Assembly: GCA_905234795.1 (NCBI GenBank)
Contig: CAJOIQ010000012.1
Location: forward strand, 1-51,450
DNA length: 51,450 nucleotides
Reading direction: 5' to 3'
Source: an uncultured Bacteroidales bacterium
GTDB lineage: Bacteria; Bacteroidota; Bacteroidia; Bacteroidales; UBA932
This document shows positions 27,107 through 36,005 of this stretch, in pieces. A program made the translations under genes and the position numbers. The notes under the pieces were generated by a model. It worked only from the letters and a program-made list of their open reading frames with translations. It ran no database searches and was not told the DNA's origin. Positions within the stretch are counted from its first letter, which is position 1; each line of letters opens with the position of its first letter.

Positions 27107-28884
27107 TAGCATCCATGACCAAATACTCCTTCATCCTGCTCAATGGAAAGCAAGGAGACCTGCTTGAAACCCTGCAGCAGACAGGCCTGGTGGATATTAC
27201 ACGCAGCGCCAAACCCATGAACGACAAATCACGGGAAATGTTGGCCGAGGTAGAATTGATCGATGGCCTCATCAAGGGTCTGGGGAATGCCGAAATCCCC
27301 GAAGACATCCAGCCCGAAGTCATCGATGGAGACATCGTGCGCCTTGCCGGCGGCATGCTCATGCGATACAATGACGACCAGGTAGATATCCAAAAGCTGG
27401 AGAAGGAGATTGACAACCTTCGCGGCTGGGGCGATTATGACATGGACACCATCAAGCAGCTGGAAGAAGCCGGTGTTCCCATACACTTCCATGTCCTCTC
27501 CCGCAAAGCGTTCAAGGAGGAATGGAAGAAAGAATACGCCCTCCGTGTTATCAGGACCGATAAAAACCGCCTGCGCTTTGTGGTAGCCGGAGAAGATCCC
27601 CTTCCCGGCGAAATCCCCGCCCCCACGGGAAACGTGAAGGATAAGGAGAAAGAGCTGCGGGACAGGAAAAAACATTACAAGGTGGTCCTCAGCCGTATTG
27701 CCAGTGCCAAAGAGCGTATCCCCGAGCTGGAGGAGCGCAAGGCCCACACCCTGGCCGATCTGGACTTGTACCTAGCCGAAACGGCAGCCGTTCCGGCCGC
27801 CGAGGACACCATCGTCACCCTGGTGGGCTATGCCCCTACGGAAAAAGACGCAGTTGTCACCGAGACTCTGGACAAGAGCGGCGTATTCTACCTGAAAGAA
27901 GCGGCCGTGGTCGAGGACAACCCTCCCATCAGCTTCCGCAACAACTGGTTCGTGAGGCAGTTCGAAACCCTTACCGACATGTATGGCCGTCCGGCCTACG
28001 ACGGCTTCGACCCCACCCCGTTCATCAGCATCTTCTTCCTGCTGTTCTTCGCCTTCTGCATGGGAGACTGCGGCTACGGTCTGGTGCTCATACTTGTGGG
28101 ACTACTGCTGAAGAAAGTGGACAGTTTCAAGGACATGTCCCCGCTGGTGGTCATCTTGGGATCGGCCACGGTGGTGATAGGATTCCTGTTCCACACCTTC
28201 TTCTCCATGGACATTTCGCAGTGGCAGATTTTCGCTCCCATCAAGGGCATTTTCCTGCCCGCACAGATAGCCGGAAACGACGCCACCATGGTCCTGTCCC
28301 TGGTGGTGGGTATCCTGCACATCAGTCTGGCCATGGTAGTCAAAACCATCCACCAGACCAGGACCAAGGGTTTCTTCGCTTCCCTGGGCACCTGGGGATG
28401 GACACTACTCATCGTGGGCGGCATCATCGTGGCGGCTTTCGCCTTTGCCGGAGTACTCAACGCCACGCTCACCAAATGGATTGTGATAGTCCTGGGCGTT
28501 GTGAGCGCCCTGGGAATCTTTGTGTTCAACGACCCTCATCGCAACAAGTTCGCCAACATCGGCATGGGCCTGTGGGATACCTATAATATGATTACCGGTC
28601 TGGTGGGTGACGTCCTCAGCTACATCCGCCTGTACGCCCTGGGCCTTGCCGGCAGCATGCTGGGTATGGCTTTCAACGATATGGGAGTGATGATCCTGGG
28701 AGATTCTCCCAATATTGGAAAATGGTTGGGATTCCTGCTGTTGGTCATCTTTGGACACACGCTCAACATCGCCATGTGCGCCCTGGGAGCCTTTGTGCAC
28801 CCCCTGCGTCTGAACTTCCTGGAGTTCTTCAAGAATGCCGGTTATGAAGCAGCCGGCCGCAATTACAACCCGCTAAAGAAATAA
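27103..28884 (+). CDS. V-type ATPase subunit I (a-type membrane stator)
   Basis: A 593-residue protein: cytosolic coiled-coil arm (about 1-290), then roughly seven membrane helices from FISIFFLLFFAFCMGDCGYG to the end. GDVLSYIRLYALGLAGSM holds the conserved Arg that works with the K-ring carboxylate in ion translocation. The start at 27103 (MIAS) overlaps the D stop and has a well-placed AGGAGG; an internal Met at codon 5 is possible. It forms the ion path together with K. Confidence 0.93.
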   Translation: MIASMTKYSFILLNGKQGDLLETLQQTGLVDITRSAKPMNDKSREMLAEVELIDGLIKGLGNAEIPEDIQPEVIDGDIVRLAGGMLMRYNDDQVDIQKLEKEIDNLRGWGDYDMDTIKQLEEAGVPIHFHVLSRKAFKEEWKKEYALRVIRTDKNRLRFVVAGEDPLPGEIPAPTGNVKDKEKELRDRKKHYKVVLSRIASAKERIPELEERKAHTLADLDLYLAETAAVPAAEDTIVTLVGYAPTEKDAVVTETLDKSGVFYLKEAAVVEDNPPISFRNNWFVRQFETLTDMYGRPAYDGFDPTPFISIFFLLFFAFCMGDCGYGLVLILVGLLLKKVDSFKDMSPLVVILGSATVVIGFLFHTFFSMDISQWQIFAPIKGIFLPAQIAGNDATMVLSLVVGILHISLAMVVKTIHQTRTKGFFASLGTWGWTLLIVGGIIVAAFAFAGVLNATLTKWIVIVLGVVSALGIFVFNDPHRNKFANIGMGLWDTYNMITGLVGDVLSYIRLYALGLAGSMLGMAFNDMGVMILGDSPNIGKWLGFLLLVIFGHTLNIAMCALGAFVHPLRLNFLEFFKNAGYEAAGRNYNPLKK

Positions 28885-29334
<450 letters not shown>

Positions 29335-29370
29335 GCTGCTAGCATAAAACTTATTGATTATTAGCGTTTT

Positions 29371-29412
29371 AAGAAAATCTCTTTAGGCTATTTGGCCCAA
29401 AGAGATTTTCTT
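29371..29412. terminator. Bidirectional terminator between the V-ATPase operon and the YfcC-type gene
   Basis: AAGAAAATCTCTTT (29371-29384) and AAAGAGATTTTCTT (29399-29412) form a perfect 14-bp stem around a 14-nt loop. It lies between two converging genes, and both flanks are A/T-rich (TTATATTATT on the plus side), so it can stop both transcripts. Confidence 0.85.
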
Positions 29413-29425
29413 ATATTATTGATTA

Positions 29426-30739
29426 TCAGAAAGTTATCAAGAGGGTAGCGAGGAGGAGGAGAAGGCCGACGAAAAGCAGCCCTACCGTACCTTTCCACAC
29501 CCATTTCACCCACTTTGCATAGGGAATGCGGGCCATGGCCAGGGCGGCCATCAGCACGCCGGAAGTGGGTGTGAGCATGTTGGTAAAACCGTCACCGAAC
29601 TGGAAGGCCAGGACCATGGCCTGCCGGGAGACACCAACCATGTCGGCAAAGGGCGCCATGATGGGGATGGTGATGGCTGCTTTGGCCGATGCGCTGGGTA
29701 TGAGGAAATTGATCACTGCCTGAATACCGTACATGGCCGACAAGGAAGCCATGGGGCCCTGACCGTCCAGACCTTCCTGCATGGCATGCAGGATGCTGTC
29801 CACCACCTTTCCGTCCTGCAGGATGACAATGATGCCCGAGGCAAAACCTACCACAAGGGCGGCAGACAAAATATCCTTGGCTCCGGACAATAGTTCTTCG
29901 GCAATCCTGTTGGCCGAAAAACCGGCGATGATGCCGCACACGATTCCCATCAGCAGGAAGAGGCCGGTGATTTCAGGCAGGTACCATTCCCAGCAGGTAA
30001 CGCCCACCACCAGCAGGATTACCGTAATTCCCAAAACGGCCAGGATGGCGGTTTGCCGCCCGGTTAGCGGGACCGCAACAGCTGTTTCCTGAGTTACAGG
30101 TGTAGCCTTCCGTGTCCTGGCGGCATAAAGCAGCACAAAGACTATGAGAAGAGCGGTGAGTATGGTCCAGCAGACTATCCTGTACCCCATGCCGGAGAAA
30201 AGGGGTAAATCGGCCATGCCCTGGGCGATGCCTACGGTGAACGGATTGAGAAATGCGCTTGAGAACCCCATGTTGGCCGCCACGTAAACGATGAGCATGC
30301 CCATGAACGCATCATAGCCCATAGAAAGCATCAGGGGGACCACCATGCCCACGAAAGGGATGGTTTCCTCACTCATCCCAAAGACGGCGCCGGCCAGGGA
30401 AAACAGCAGCGTAACCGCTACCAGCACCCATTTGTCCCGCTTACCCACACGCACGATGAAGCGGCTGATTCCAGCCGAAACCGCGCCCGTAGCATTGAGC
30501 AGCCAGAAGGCGCCCCCCACCACCAGGATGAAGACGATGATGCCGGCCTGTTTCACGAATCCGTGATACACGGCGCTGAACACCTGCCAGGTCTGGGGAA
30601 CGGAATCTACCGTTTCATACCCCAGTGTGCCGTCTTCTCCCTGCACATATTGTCCTCCGGGCACCAGCCAGGTGATGACGGCGCACAGGAGCAGCAGGAA
30701 CGCTATGATGACATAAGTATTGGGGACGCGCAATTTCAT
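29426..30739 (-). CDS. YfcC/DcuC-type integral membrane carrier
   Basis: A 437-residue polytopic transporter with about 12 hydrophobic segments. The N-terminus VPNTYVIIAFLLLLCAVITW and then LVPGGQY, and the block FGMSEETIPFVGMVVPLM followed by GFSSAFLNPFTVGIAQGMAD, are typical of the YfcC / C4-dicarboxylate anaerobic carrier family, which includes arginine-ornithine-type exchangers. The substrate cannot be predicted. The start at 30739 was chosen because upstream codons lie in the divergent promoter; a TATTTTTG box (30751-30744) sits 4 nt before it. Confidence 0.85.
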   Translation of the reverse strand: MKLRVPNTYVIIAFLLLLCAVITWLVPGGQYVQGEDGTLGYETVDSVPQTWQVFSAVYHGFVKQAGIIVFILVVGGAFWLLNATGAVSAGISRFIVRVGKRDKWVLVAVTLLFSLAGAVFGMSEETIPFVGMVVPLMLSMGYDAFMGMLIVYVAANMGFSSAFLNPFTVGIAQGMADLPLFSGMGYRIVCWTILTALLIVFVLLYAARTRKATPVTQETAVAVPLTGRQTAILAVLGITVILLVVGVTCWEWYLPEITGLFLLMGIVCGIIAGFSANRIAEELLSGAKDILSAALVVGFASGIIVILQDGKVVDSILHAMQEGLDGQGPMASLSAMYGIQAVINFLIPSASAKAAITIPIMAPFADMVGVSRQAMVLAFQFGDGFTNMLTPTSGVLMAALAMARIPYAKWVKWVWKGTVGLLFVGLLLLLATLLITF

Positions 30740-30770
30740 TGTGCAAAAATAATAATTCTTTGTAAATTTG
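30738..30770 (+). promoter_or_regulatory. Divergent promoter region for the carrier and the phosphatase fusion
   Basis: Plus strand: ATTG (30738-30741), 21 nt, TAAATTTG (30763-30770), 18 nt before the ATG at 30789. Minus strand: TATTTTTG (30751-30744), 4 nt before the carrier ATG at 30739, implying a leaderless mRNA. The plus-strand -33 element overlaps the carrier start codon. Confidence 0.6.
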
Positions 30771-30788
30771 AGGAAACAAAGCATTGAT

Positions 30789-32762
30789 ATGAAACGTTAT
30801 CTCTCTGCCCTTTGCCTGCTGGCTGTCTGCCTGGCGTCTTATGCCCAGGAGCAAAGCCCCCAAATAGTCCAGTTCCTTAAGGAATTCCCCCAGCGGGCCG
30901 GATTCAACACCCATTCCTACGAATTTATCGACGTCAAGGACACCCCGGCACCCAAGGGTTACAAAGCGTTCTACATCAGCCATTATGGCCGGCATGGCTC
31001 CCGCAGCGACTGGGCCGGCAATTACACCTATAAGGTGGTGAGGGATATCCTGGCCCAGGCCAAGGCCGACGGAGTTGCCTTAACCCCCGCCGGAGACTCC
31101 CTGCTGCGGGAATCAGCCTTTATCTATGAGAAATACGACGGCATGGACGGCCGATTGACGCCCCGCGGCGTGCGCGAGCACCGTCAACTGGCCCGGCGTA
31201 TGTACAACCGCTTCCCGGAGGTTTTCCGTAACGGCAGCAAAAAGATCCGGGCCGTCTCCAGCACCACGCCGCGCTGCATTGTTTCCATGAACGGTTTCAC
31301 CGCCCAGCTTCTGGCCCTGCAGCCGGACCTGGACATGGATCTGGACACCGGAGAGAAGTTCTATTCCTATATTGCCCAAGGAGAGAACGGCACCGTGCGT
31401 GCCCGCACCCAGAAGGCCCTGGCCGCCCGCCCGGCAAAGCCCATGGACGCGCAGTACGTGTACAAAACCCTCTTCCAGAACCCCGATGAAGGCAAGAAAT
31501 ATGTCCAGAATGAGTACGCGTTCCTGTATGGCATCTATGCCGTTGCCAAGGTGGCCGAAGCCAACGATATTGACGACAACCTGTTCCGTTACCTTCCCTT
31601 TGACGCCGTCTACACCTTCCACGAGCAGAATTTCCTGAGCGCCTACCTCAATGAGTGCAACTCGAAACTCAACGGAGACATCCGCCTTCCCCTGAACAAG
31701 CCGTTGGTGGACAGCCTGGTGGTCCAGGCCGACAGAGTAATCTCCGGTGCATCCCGGCGTGCGGCCGACCTCACCTTCGGCCACGACTGGCCTTTCCTGG
31801 GACTTTGCAGTTACCTGGGACTGGAAGGCGTGGGTGACCGTCTCTCAACGGAGGACGCCGCCGCCCAATGGATGGCCTCATGGAACTGCCCCTTCGCCGC
31901 CAACCTGCAGATGATTTTCTACCGCAAGGCCGGTGCGCCTGTCCTGGTCAAGTTCCTGGTCAACGAACGGGAAACTGCCATTCCAGCCCTCCAGGCCGTG
32001 CAAGGCCCGTATTACAACTGGGCCGACGTGAAAGCGTTCCTGACTACGCGCGTTCCGCATACACAGATTGTCGCCCACCGCGGATTCTGGAAAGGAAATG
32101 CCCAAAACTCCATCGCCTCCCTTACCCAAGCACAGGAATTCGGCTGCTGGGGCAGCGAATTCGACCTTCACCTCACGGCCGATGACCAGGTGGTGGTGAA
32201 TCACGACGCCACCATCGGCGGAACCCAAATCCAGACCAGTTCCCTGGAGGAAGTGCGCAAGCATACCCTCAAGAACGGAGAAACCGTTCCCACCCTGGAA
32301 GAGTATCTCAAACAGGGCGGTAAAAACAAGGATTGCGTGCTGGTCCTGGAACTAAAACCCCACGCCAACGCCCAGCGTGAGGATGTTTTCATCGGCAAAG
32401 TGCTGGAAAGCCTCAAAGCCAATAAATTGCTGGATCCCAAGCGAGTGGCGTTCATCTCCTTCAGCTATCACATCTGCCAGGAACTGGCAAAAAAATGCCC
32501 CGGATTTACAGTCCAGTATCTGGAGGGAGACAAGGATCCCGCCACGGTACACGCCGACGGCATCAACGGAATCGATTACCATTTCTCCTATTTCAAAAAG
32601 CATCCCGAATGGGTTAAAGAGGCGCACGCCCTGGGCATGAGCGTGAATGTCTGGACGGTGGATAACGCCAGCGACATCCGTGCCATGAAAGAGCTGGGCG
32701 TGGACCAGATTACCACCAACGACCCCGACCTTACCCGGGAAATCCTCTTCGGTCGCCGATAA
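30789..32762 (+). CDS. Secreted histidine phosphatase fused to a glycerophosphodiester phosphodiesterase domain
   Basis: A 657-residue two-domain protein. A signal peptide (1-20, SYAQ) implies export. Residues 55-415 are a branch-2 histidine phosphatase: HYGRHGSRSDW (Arg68, nucleophile His69) and FGHDWPFLG (His332, Asp333), as in phytase/MINPP-like enzymes. Residues 425-655 form a GDPD TIM barrel: AHRGFWKGNAQNS (His430, Arg431), GSEFDLHLTADD (Glu457, Asp459), VNHD (His472), LELKPH. The usual metal-binding Glu of PENT/PENS is Gln438 or so (AQNS), a variant I recall in Bacteroidota homologues. It may release phosphate sequentially from glycerophospho-compounds or inositol phosphates. Stop shares a base with the next start (TAATG). 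Confidence 0.85.
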   Translation: MKRYLSALCLLAVCLASYAQEQSPQIVQFLKEFPQRAGFNTHSYEFIDVKDTPAPKGYKAFYISHYGRHGSRSDWAGNYTYKVVRDILAQAKADGVALTPAGDSLLRESAFIYEKYDGMDGRLTPRGVREHRQLARRMYNRFPEVFRNGSKKIRAVSSTTPRCIVSMNGFTAQLLALQPDLDMDLDTGEKFYSYIAQGENGTVRARTQKALAARPAKPMDAQYVYKTLFQNPDEGKKYVQNEYAFLYGIYAVAKVAEANDIDDNLFRYLPFDAVYTFHEQNFLSAYLNECNSKLNGDIRLPLNKPLVDSLVVQADRVISGASRRAADLTFGHDWPFLGLCSYLGLEGVGDRLSTEDAAAQWMASWNCPFAANLQMIFYRKAGAPVLVKFLVNERETAIPALQAVQGPYYNWADVKAFLTTRVPHTQIVAHRGFWKGNAQNSIASLTQAQEFGCWGSEFDLHLTADDQVVVNHDATIGGTQIQTSSLEEVRKHTLKNGETVPTLEEYLKQGGKNKDCVLVLELKPHANAQREDVFIGKVLESLKANKLLDPKRVAFISFSYHICQELAKKCPGFTVQYLEGDKDPATVHADGINGIDYHFSYFKKHPEWVKEAHALGMSVNVWTVDNASDIRAMKELGVDQITTNDPDLTREILFGRR

Positions 32763-33481
32763 TGTCCTTCGATAAAAAAGCCGTCAGCAGCCAGCCTCCG
32801 CGCGTAACCAGTGCGGAGGCTATGCTTGATACCATCCAGGAACTGGGAATAGTGCCTTTTTTCGAAAACATCATTCCAGGCTATTCCATTGAGGAAATGA
32901 CCCCTGCCGGTAACTGGTTCGATACCCAGGAGAATCTGAGTTTCACGCCCTGGGACTGGAAGATTCCCTGTGTTCAGAGCGGGGAAATCGCCTACGGCAA
33001 ATTCCTGCTGGGCGGCAAGGCGGCATTCGCTACCGTAGAATGGTACCGCGAGCTTCGCAATTATCGGCAATCCTTGGAAAAATATCGGCCCGACGCCGCC
33101 CAGCAGCAGGTCCTGGACTATCTGGCCGAAAACGGCAGCGTCGGCATCAAGGAAGTGCGCGGACTGCTGGGAATCAAGAAAGGGGCGGCCGATGCCATCA
33201 TCACCAGGCTCATGATGCAGTGCCGGGTGGTCACGGGTGACATCATCCGCGTCTACCGCGGCCCCGACCTTCACTACAATGGCTGGCAAACGTCTTCCTT
33301 CTGTACCCCGGAGGACTTGTTTGAAACCACCTCCGTTCCCTTCTTTGCCGGTTTTGAAACCCTGGAGCAGAGTCTCCAGGTGGATCATTCCCCCGGGGAA
33401 TCCTATCAAATGCTGAAAGAAAAAATCCGCAGCCTCTTTCCCGAGGCCACGGATGCGCAACTAGCTAAACTCCTGGGTTAA
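32762..33481 (+). CDS. AlkZ-related protein
   Basis: A 239-residue protein with a winged-helix-like segment (VLDYLAENGSVGIKEVRGLL, then GAADAIITRLMMQCRVVTGD) and the N-terminal pattern ELGIVPFFENIIPGYSIEEM. It resembles the short AlkZ-related proteins of Bacteroidota, distant relatives of the AlkZ/YcaQ DNA glycosylases. The catalytic QxQ/QxD motif of true AlkZ is not evident, so enzymatic activity is uncertain. Translationally coupled to the phosphatase fusion by a one-base overlap, and its stop overlaps that of yggS on the other strand by 4 nt. Confidence 0.6.
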   Translation: MSFDKKAVSSQPPRVTSAEAMLDTIQELGIVPFFENIIPGYSIEEMTPAGNWFDTQENLSFTPWDWKIPCVQSGEIAYGKFLLGGKAAFATVEWYRELRNYRQSLEKYRPDAAQQQVLDYLAENGSVGIKEVRGLLGIKKGAADAIITRLMMQCRVVTGDIIRVYRGPDLHYNGWQTSSFCTPEDLFETTSVPFFAGFETLEQSLQVDHSPGESYQMLKEKIRSLFPEATDAQLAKLLG

Positions 33482-34131
33482 TACTCCCTTGGGCCAAAGA
33501 TATCGGTGCCGATGCGCACCATGGTAGCGCCGTGCTTCACCGCCAGGGGCCAGTCTCCCGACATCCCTATAGATAATTGGTCAAAGTCCCGCAGACCCAT
33601 GGCTTGAATCCGTTTGAACAGCTTCTCAATCCTGATAAAATCCTCCTCTATCACCCTTACATCCTCCGTATTCGTCGCCATTCCCATCAGTCCCCTGATG
33701 CGAATCATAGATTCTTCGCTTCGCTCAGAATGACAAATAGAGATGATCTCATCTTCAGTGAAGCCGTGCTTGGTTTCTTCGGCGCCAAGGTGAAGTTCCA
33801 GGAGGATGTCAATCAGGCGATTGTTGGACACGGCCCAGGCCCGGATGGCTTCCAGCAGGTGAAGGGAATCCACAGACTGGACCAGGGAGACGTACGGCAG
33901 GACCATCTTGAGTTTATTGGTCTGGAGATGGCCGATGAAATGCCAGCGGATATCGGCAGGAAGGAGCGGCACTTTGGCAGCCAGTTCCTGGGGACGGTTT
34001 TCCCCGAAGTCCCGCTGACCGGCGTCGTAGGCCTCCTGCAGGGCCGACACCGGGTGAAATTTGGAAACGGCCACCAGAGTCACCCCTGATGGCAGTTTCC
34101 TTGTAATACTATGCAGATTCTCTGCAATCAT
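33478..34131 (-). CDS. yggS: YggS/PROSC-family pyridoxal-phosphate homeostasis protein
   Basis: A 217-residue PLP-binding barrel protein. VTLVAVSKFHPVSALQEAYD carries the PLP lysine (VSK), and FGENRPQEL, WHFIGHLQTNK, and the C-terminal LSIGMSGDWPLAVKHGATMVRIGTDIFG are all characteristic. It buffers free PLP in the cytoplasm. The start at 34131 shares one base with the yidC stop (TAATG). Odd feature: the stretch ICHSERSEESMIRIRG is encoded by a known type of dispersed DNA repeat (33709-33734) that replaces the normal variable loop before GLMGMA without changing the frame. Confidence 0.93.
   Translation of the reverse strand: MIAENLHSITRKLPSGVTLVAVSKFHPVSALQEAYDAGQRDFGENRPQELAAKVPLLPADIRWHFIGHLQTNKLKMVLPYVSLVQSVDSLHLLEAIRAWAVSNNRLIDILLELHLGAEETKHGFTEDEIISICHSERSEESMIRIRGLMGMATNTEDVRVIEEDFIRIEKLFKRIQAMGLRDFDQLSIGMSGDWPLAVKHGATMVRIGTDIFGPREY
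33709..33734 (-). repeat. Dispersed repeat of the HSERSEES-encoding type, inside yggS
   Basis: The 26-bp plus-strand sequence starts AGATTCTTCGCTTCGCTC and ends AGAATGAC; ATTCT and AGAAT form a short inverted repeat around a TTCGCTTCGC core. From memory this sequence recurs in many bacterial genomes, mostly between genes. Here it is read in frame as HSERSEES. It is the only copy I see in the window. Confidence 0.65.
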
Positions 34132-36002
34132 TACCGGCGTTTGTTGTTCTTCTGGGCTTCCCGCTGCATCTTCTGGGCTTCTTCCAGACGCTGCTGCCAC
34201 TTGCTCTTGGGCGCGGGCTTGTTCTCGGCGGCTTTTACCTTGGCCACAATCTCTTCCGGATTCACCACCCACTTGCGGATGATCCAGGTCTCCAGGAAAG
34301 TGATGATATTGGACAGCAGGTAGTAATAGCTGAGGCCGGAGGACAGGTTGTTACAGATGAAGAACATCATGATGGGCATCATGTACAGGCTCATGGCCTG
34401 CATCATCTTGGCATTGGGATCATTGCCGGCCTGCTGCTGCATGGTGATCTTGGAGTAGAAGAACATGGATACAGCCATCAGGAGGGCAAAGAGACTGATG
34501 TGGTCCATGCCCAGGATGCTGGTGCCCCAATGGATGACGTCGTCATAGGCGCTCAGGTCCTCGGCCCACAGGAAAGGCTGCTGACGCAGTTCGATGGAGG
34601 CCGGGAAGAAGCGGAACATGGCCCACAGGATGGGCATCTGGAGCAACATGGGCAGACAGCCTCCCATGGGAGAAACACCCGCCTTCTTGTACAGGTCCAT
34701 GGTTTCCTGCTGCTTCTTCATGGCGTCCTCCTGCTTGGGATACTTGGCGTTGATCTTCTCCATGAAGGGCTTGAGGGCCTGCATCTTGGCCGACGAAGAA
34801 TAACTCTTGTAGGCGAAGGGCAGCACCACAATCTTGATGAAGATGGTCATGAGCAGGATGATGATGCCGAAGTTGGAGATGAAGCGGGACAGCCAGTCGA
34901 ACAGCGGGATGATCACGTACTTGGTGAACACGCCGATCACCTTACCGCCCAGCGGAATCACCTTTTCATAGGCATGGCCATAGTCCTTGAGGCCCTTGTA
35001 ATCGTTGGGACCGAAGTAGAATTCGAAGGGAACGTCAATACGCTCGGCTCCCGGAGTGATGTCGGCCCGAAGGGCAGCCTGGCAGTGCATCAGGTCCTCG
35101 CTTCCCTTGGGCAGGAAGTCGATGCTGAACTCCCCGTAGCTGAAGTTGCCGGGGGCGCGCATGATGGCGCTGAAGAACTGCTGCTGGAAGGCGAACCACT
35201 CGATGTTGTTGTTGAAGCGCTTGTCTCCCTTGCGGCCGTTGCCGATATTGGCCGGCTTGTTGTCGTCGGGGAAATAATAGTTGAGCCGGGAATACTGGGT
35301 TTCGTTCTTATAGCCCTTCTCCATGCGGGGAATGACAGCGTCGAAGTCTACGTCGATGCTGCCCACATTGCGGGGAATGAGACTGCCCATGCCCACGAAG
35401 GACACGGTCTCGTTCACGGAGTAGGAATCCTTGAGCAGCGTATACTTCTGCTCAATGTATCCGCCGGTAGAGAAAGGAAGACGCATCACCACGGTGGTGT
35501 CGGTGGTCTCGGCCACCTGGAAGTTGAATTTGCGGGTGTCTACTGCCGTAGGGGCATACACCACATAACCCAACTCGGTTTTGCCGGGCTGCAACAGATA
35601 CAGCGGTTCCTTGCTATAGGTAAGGTAATCTTTCACCAGCACCGAATACGGCTGGGCGCCGCGGGAGGTGAAGGTAACTTCCAGTTTGTCGTTGGAAAGG
35701 GTAATCAGCTGGGATTCGGCATGGGCGGCGGCGTTGAGCTCGGCGTCGGAATACACGGGAGCATCCGGAGTGGCGGTAACGGCCGCAGGTGTGCTCACAG
35801 CCTCGTCCAGGGCAGCAGCCTCGGGGTTATTGGCCCGCCAGATGCTGTCCTGCTGCCACTGGGCATAGGCCTCGGCGGCTGCGATGGAATCCAATTGGGC
35901 TTGGTAGGCCTGCTGTTTCTTTACCTGATGGCTCTGGTACCCGAAGAACCCCATCATGATGAGGAAGATCAGGACAAAGCCGATGATTGAATTCTTGTCC
36001 AT
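34131..36002 (-). CDS. yidC: Membrane protein insertase YidC
   Basis: A 623-residue insertase of the Gram-negative type: N-terminal membrane helix (IIGFVLIFLIMMGFFGYQ), a large periplasmic beta domain (about 60-370), and a C-terminal five-helix core with MQALKPFMEKINAKYPKQ, GVSPMGGCLPMLLQMPILWA and FFICNNLSSGLSYYYLLSN, ending in a basic tail (KNNKRR). It inserts inner-membrane proteins with or without SecYEG. It starts 3 nt after the DUF349 gene stop, so the two are an operon that continues into yggS. Confidence 0.96.
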   Translation of the reverse strand: MDKNSIIGFVLIFLIMMGFFGYQSHQVKKQQAYQAQLDSIAAAEAYAQWQQDSIWRANNPEAAALDEAVSTPAAVTATPDAPVYSDAELNAAAHAESQLITLSNDKLEVTFTSRGAQPYSVLVKDYLTYSKEPLYLLQPGKTELGYVVYAPTAVDTRKFNFQVAETTDTTVVMRLPFSTGGYIEQKYTLLKDSYSVNETVSFVGMGSLIPRNVGSIDVDFDAVIPRMEKGYKNETQYSRLNYYFPDDNKPANIGNGRKGDKRFNNNIEWFAFQQQFFSAIMRAPGNFSYGEFSIDFLPKGSEDLMHCQAALRADITPGAERIDVPFEFYFGPNDYKGLKDYGHAYEKVIPLGGKVIGVFTKYVIIPLFDWLSRFISNFGIIILLMTIFIKIVVLPFAYKSYSSSAKMQALKPFMEKINAKYPKQEDAMKKQQETMDLYKKAGVSPMGGCLPMLLQMPILWAMFRFFPASIELRQQPFLWAEDLSAYDDVIHWGTSILGMDHISLFALLMAVSMFFYSKITMQQQAGNDPNAKMMQAMSLYMMPIMMFFICNNLSSGLSYYYLLSNIITFLETWIIRKWVVNPEEIVAKVKAAENKPAPKSKWQQRLEEAQKMQREAQKNNKRR

Positions 36003-36005
36003 AGG

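Noticed and set aside
30789..32762. Loss of GDPD activity because of AQNS instead of PENT
   Set aside because: The other catalytic and metal residues (HRG, EFD, NHD, LELK) are kept, and I recall the same variant in Bacteroidota homologues, so a dead domain is not supported.
34500..35990. A 496-codon plus-strand open frame antisense to yidC
   Set aside because: Shadow frame; YidC on the other strand is complete, with all membrane helices and signatures.
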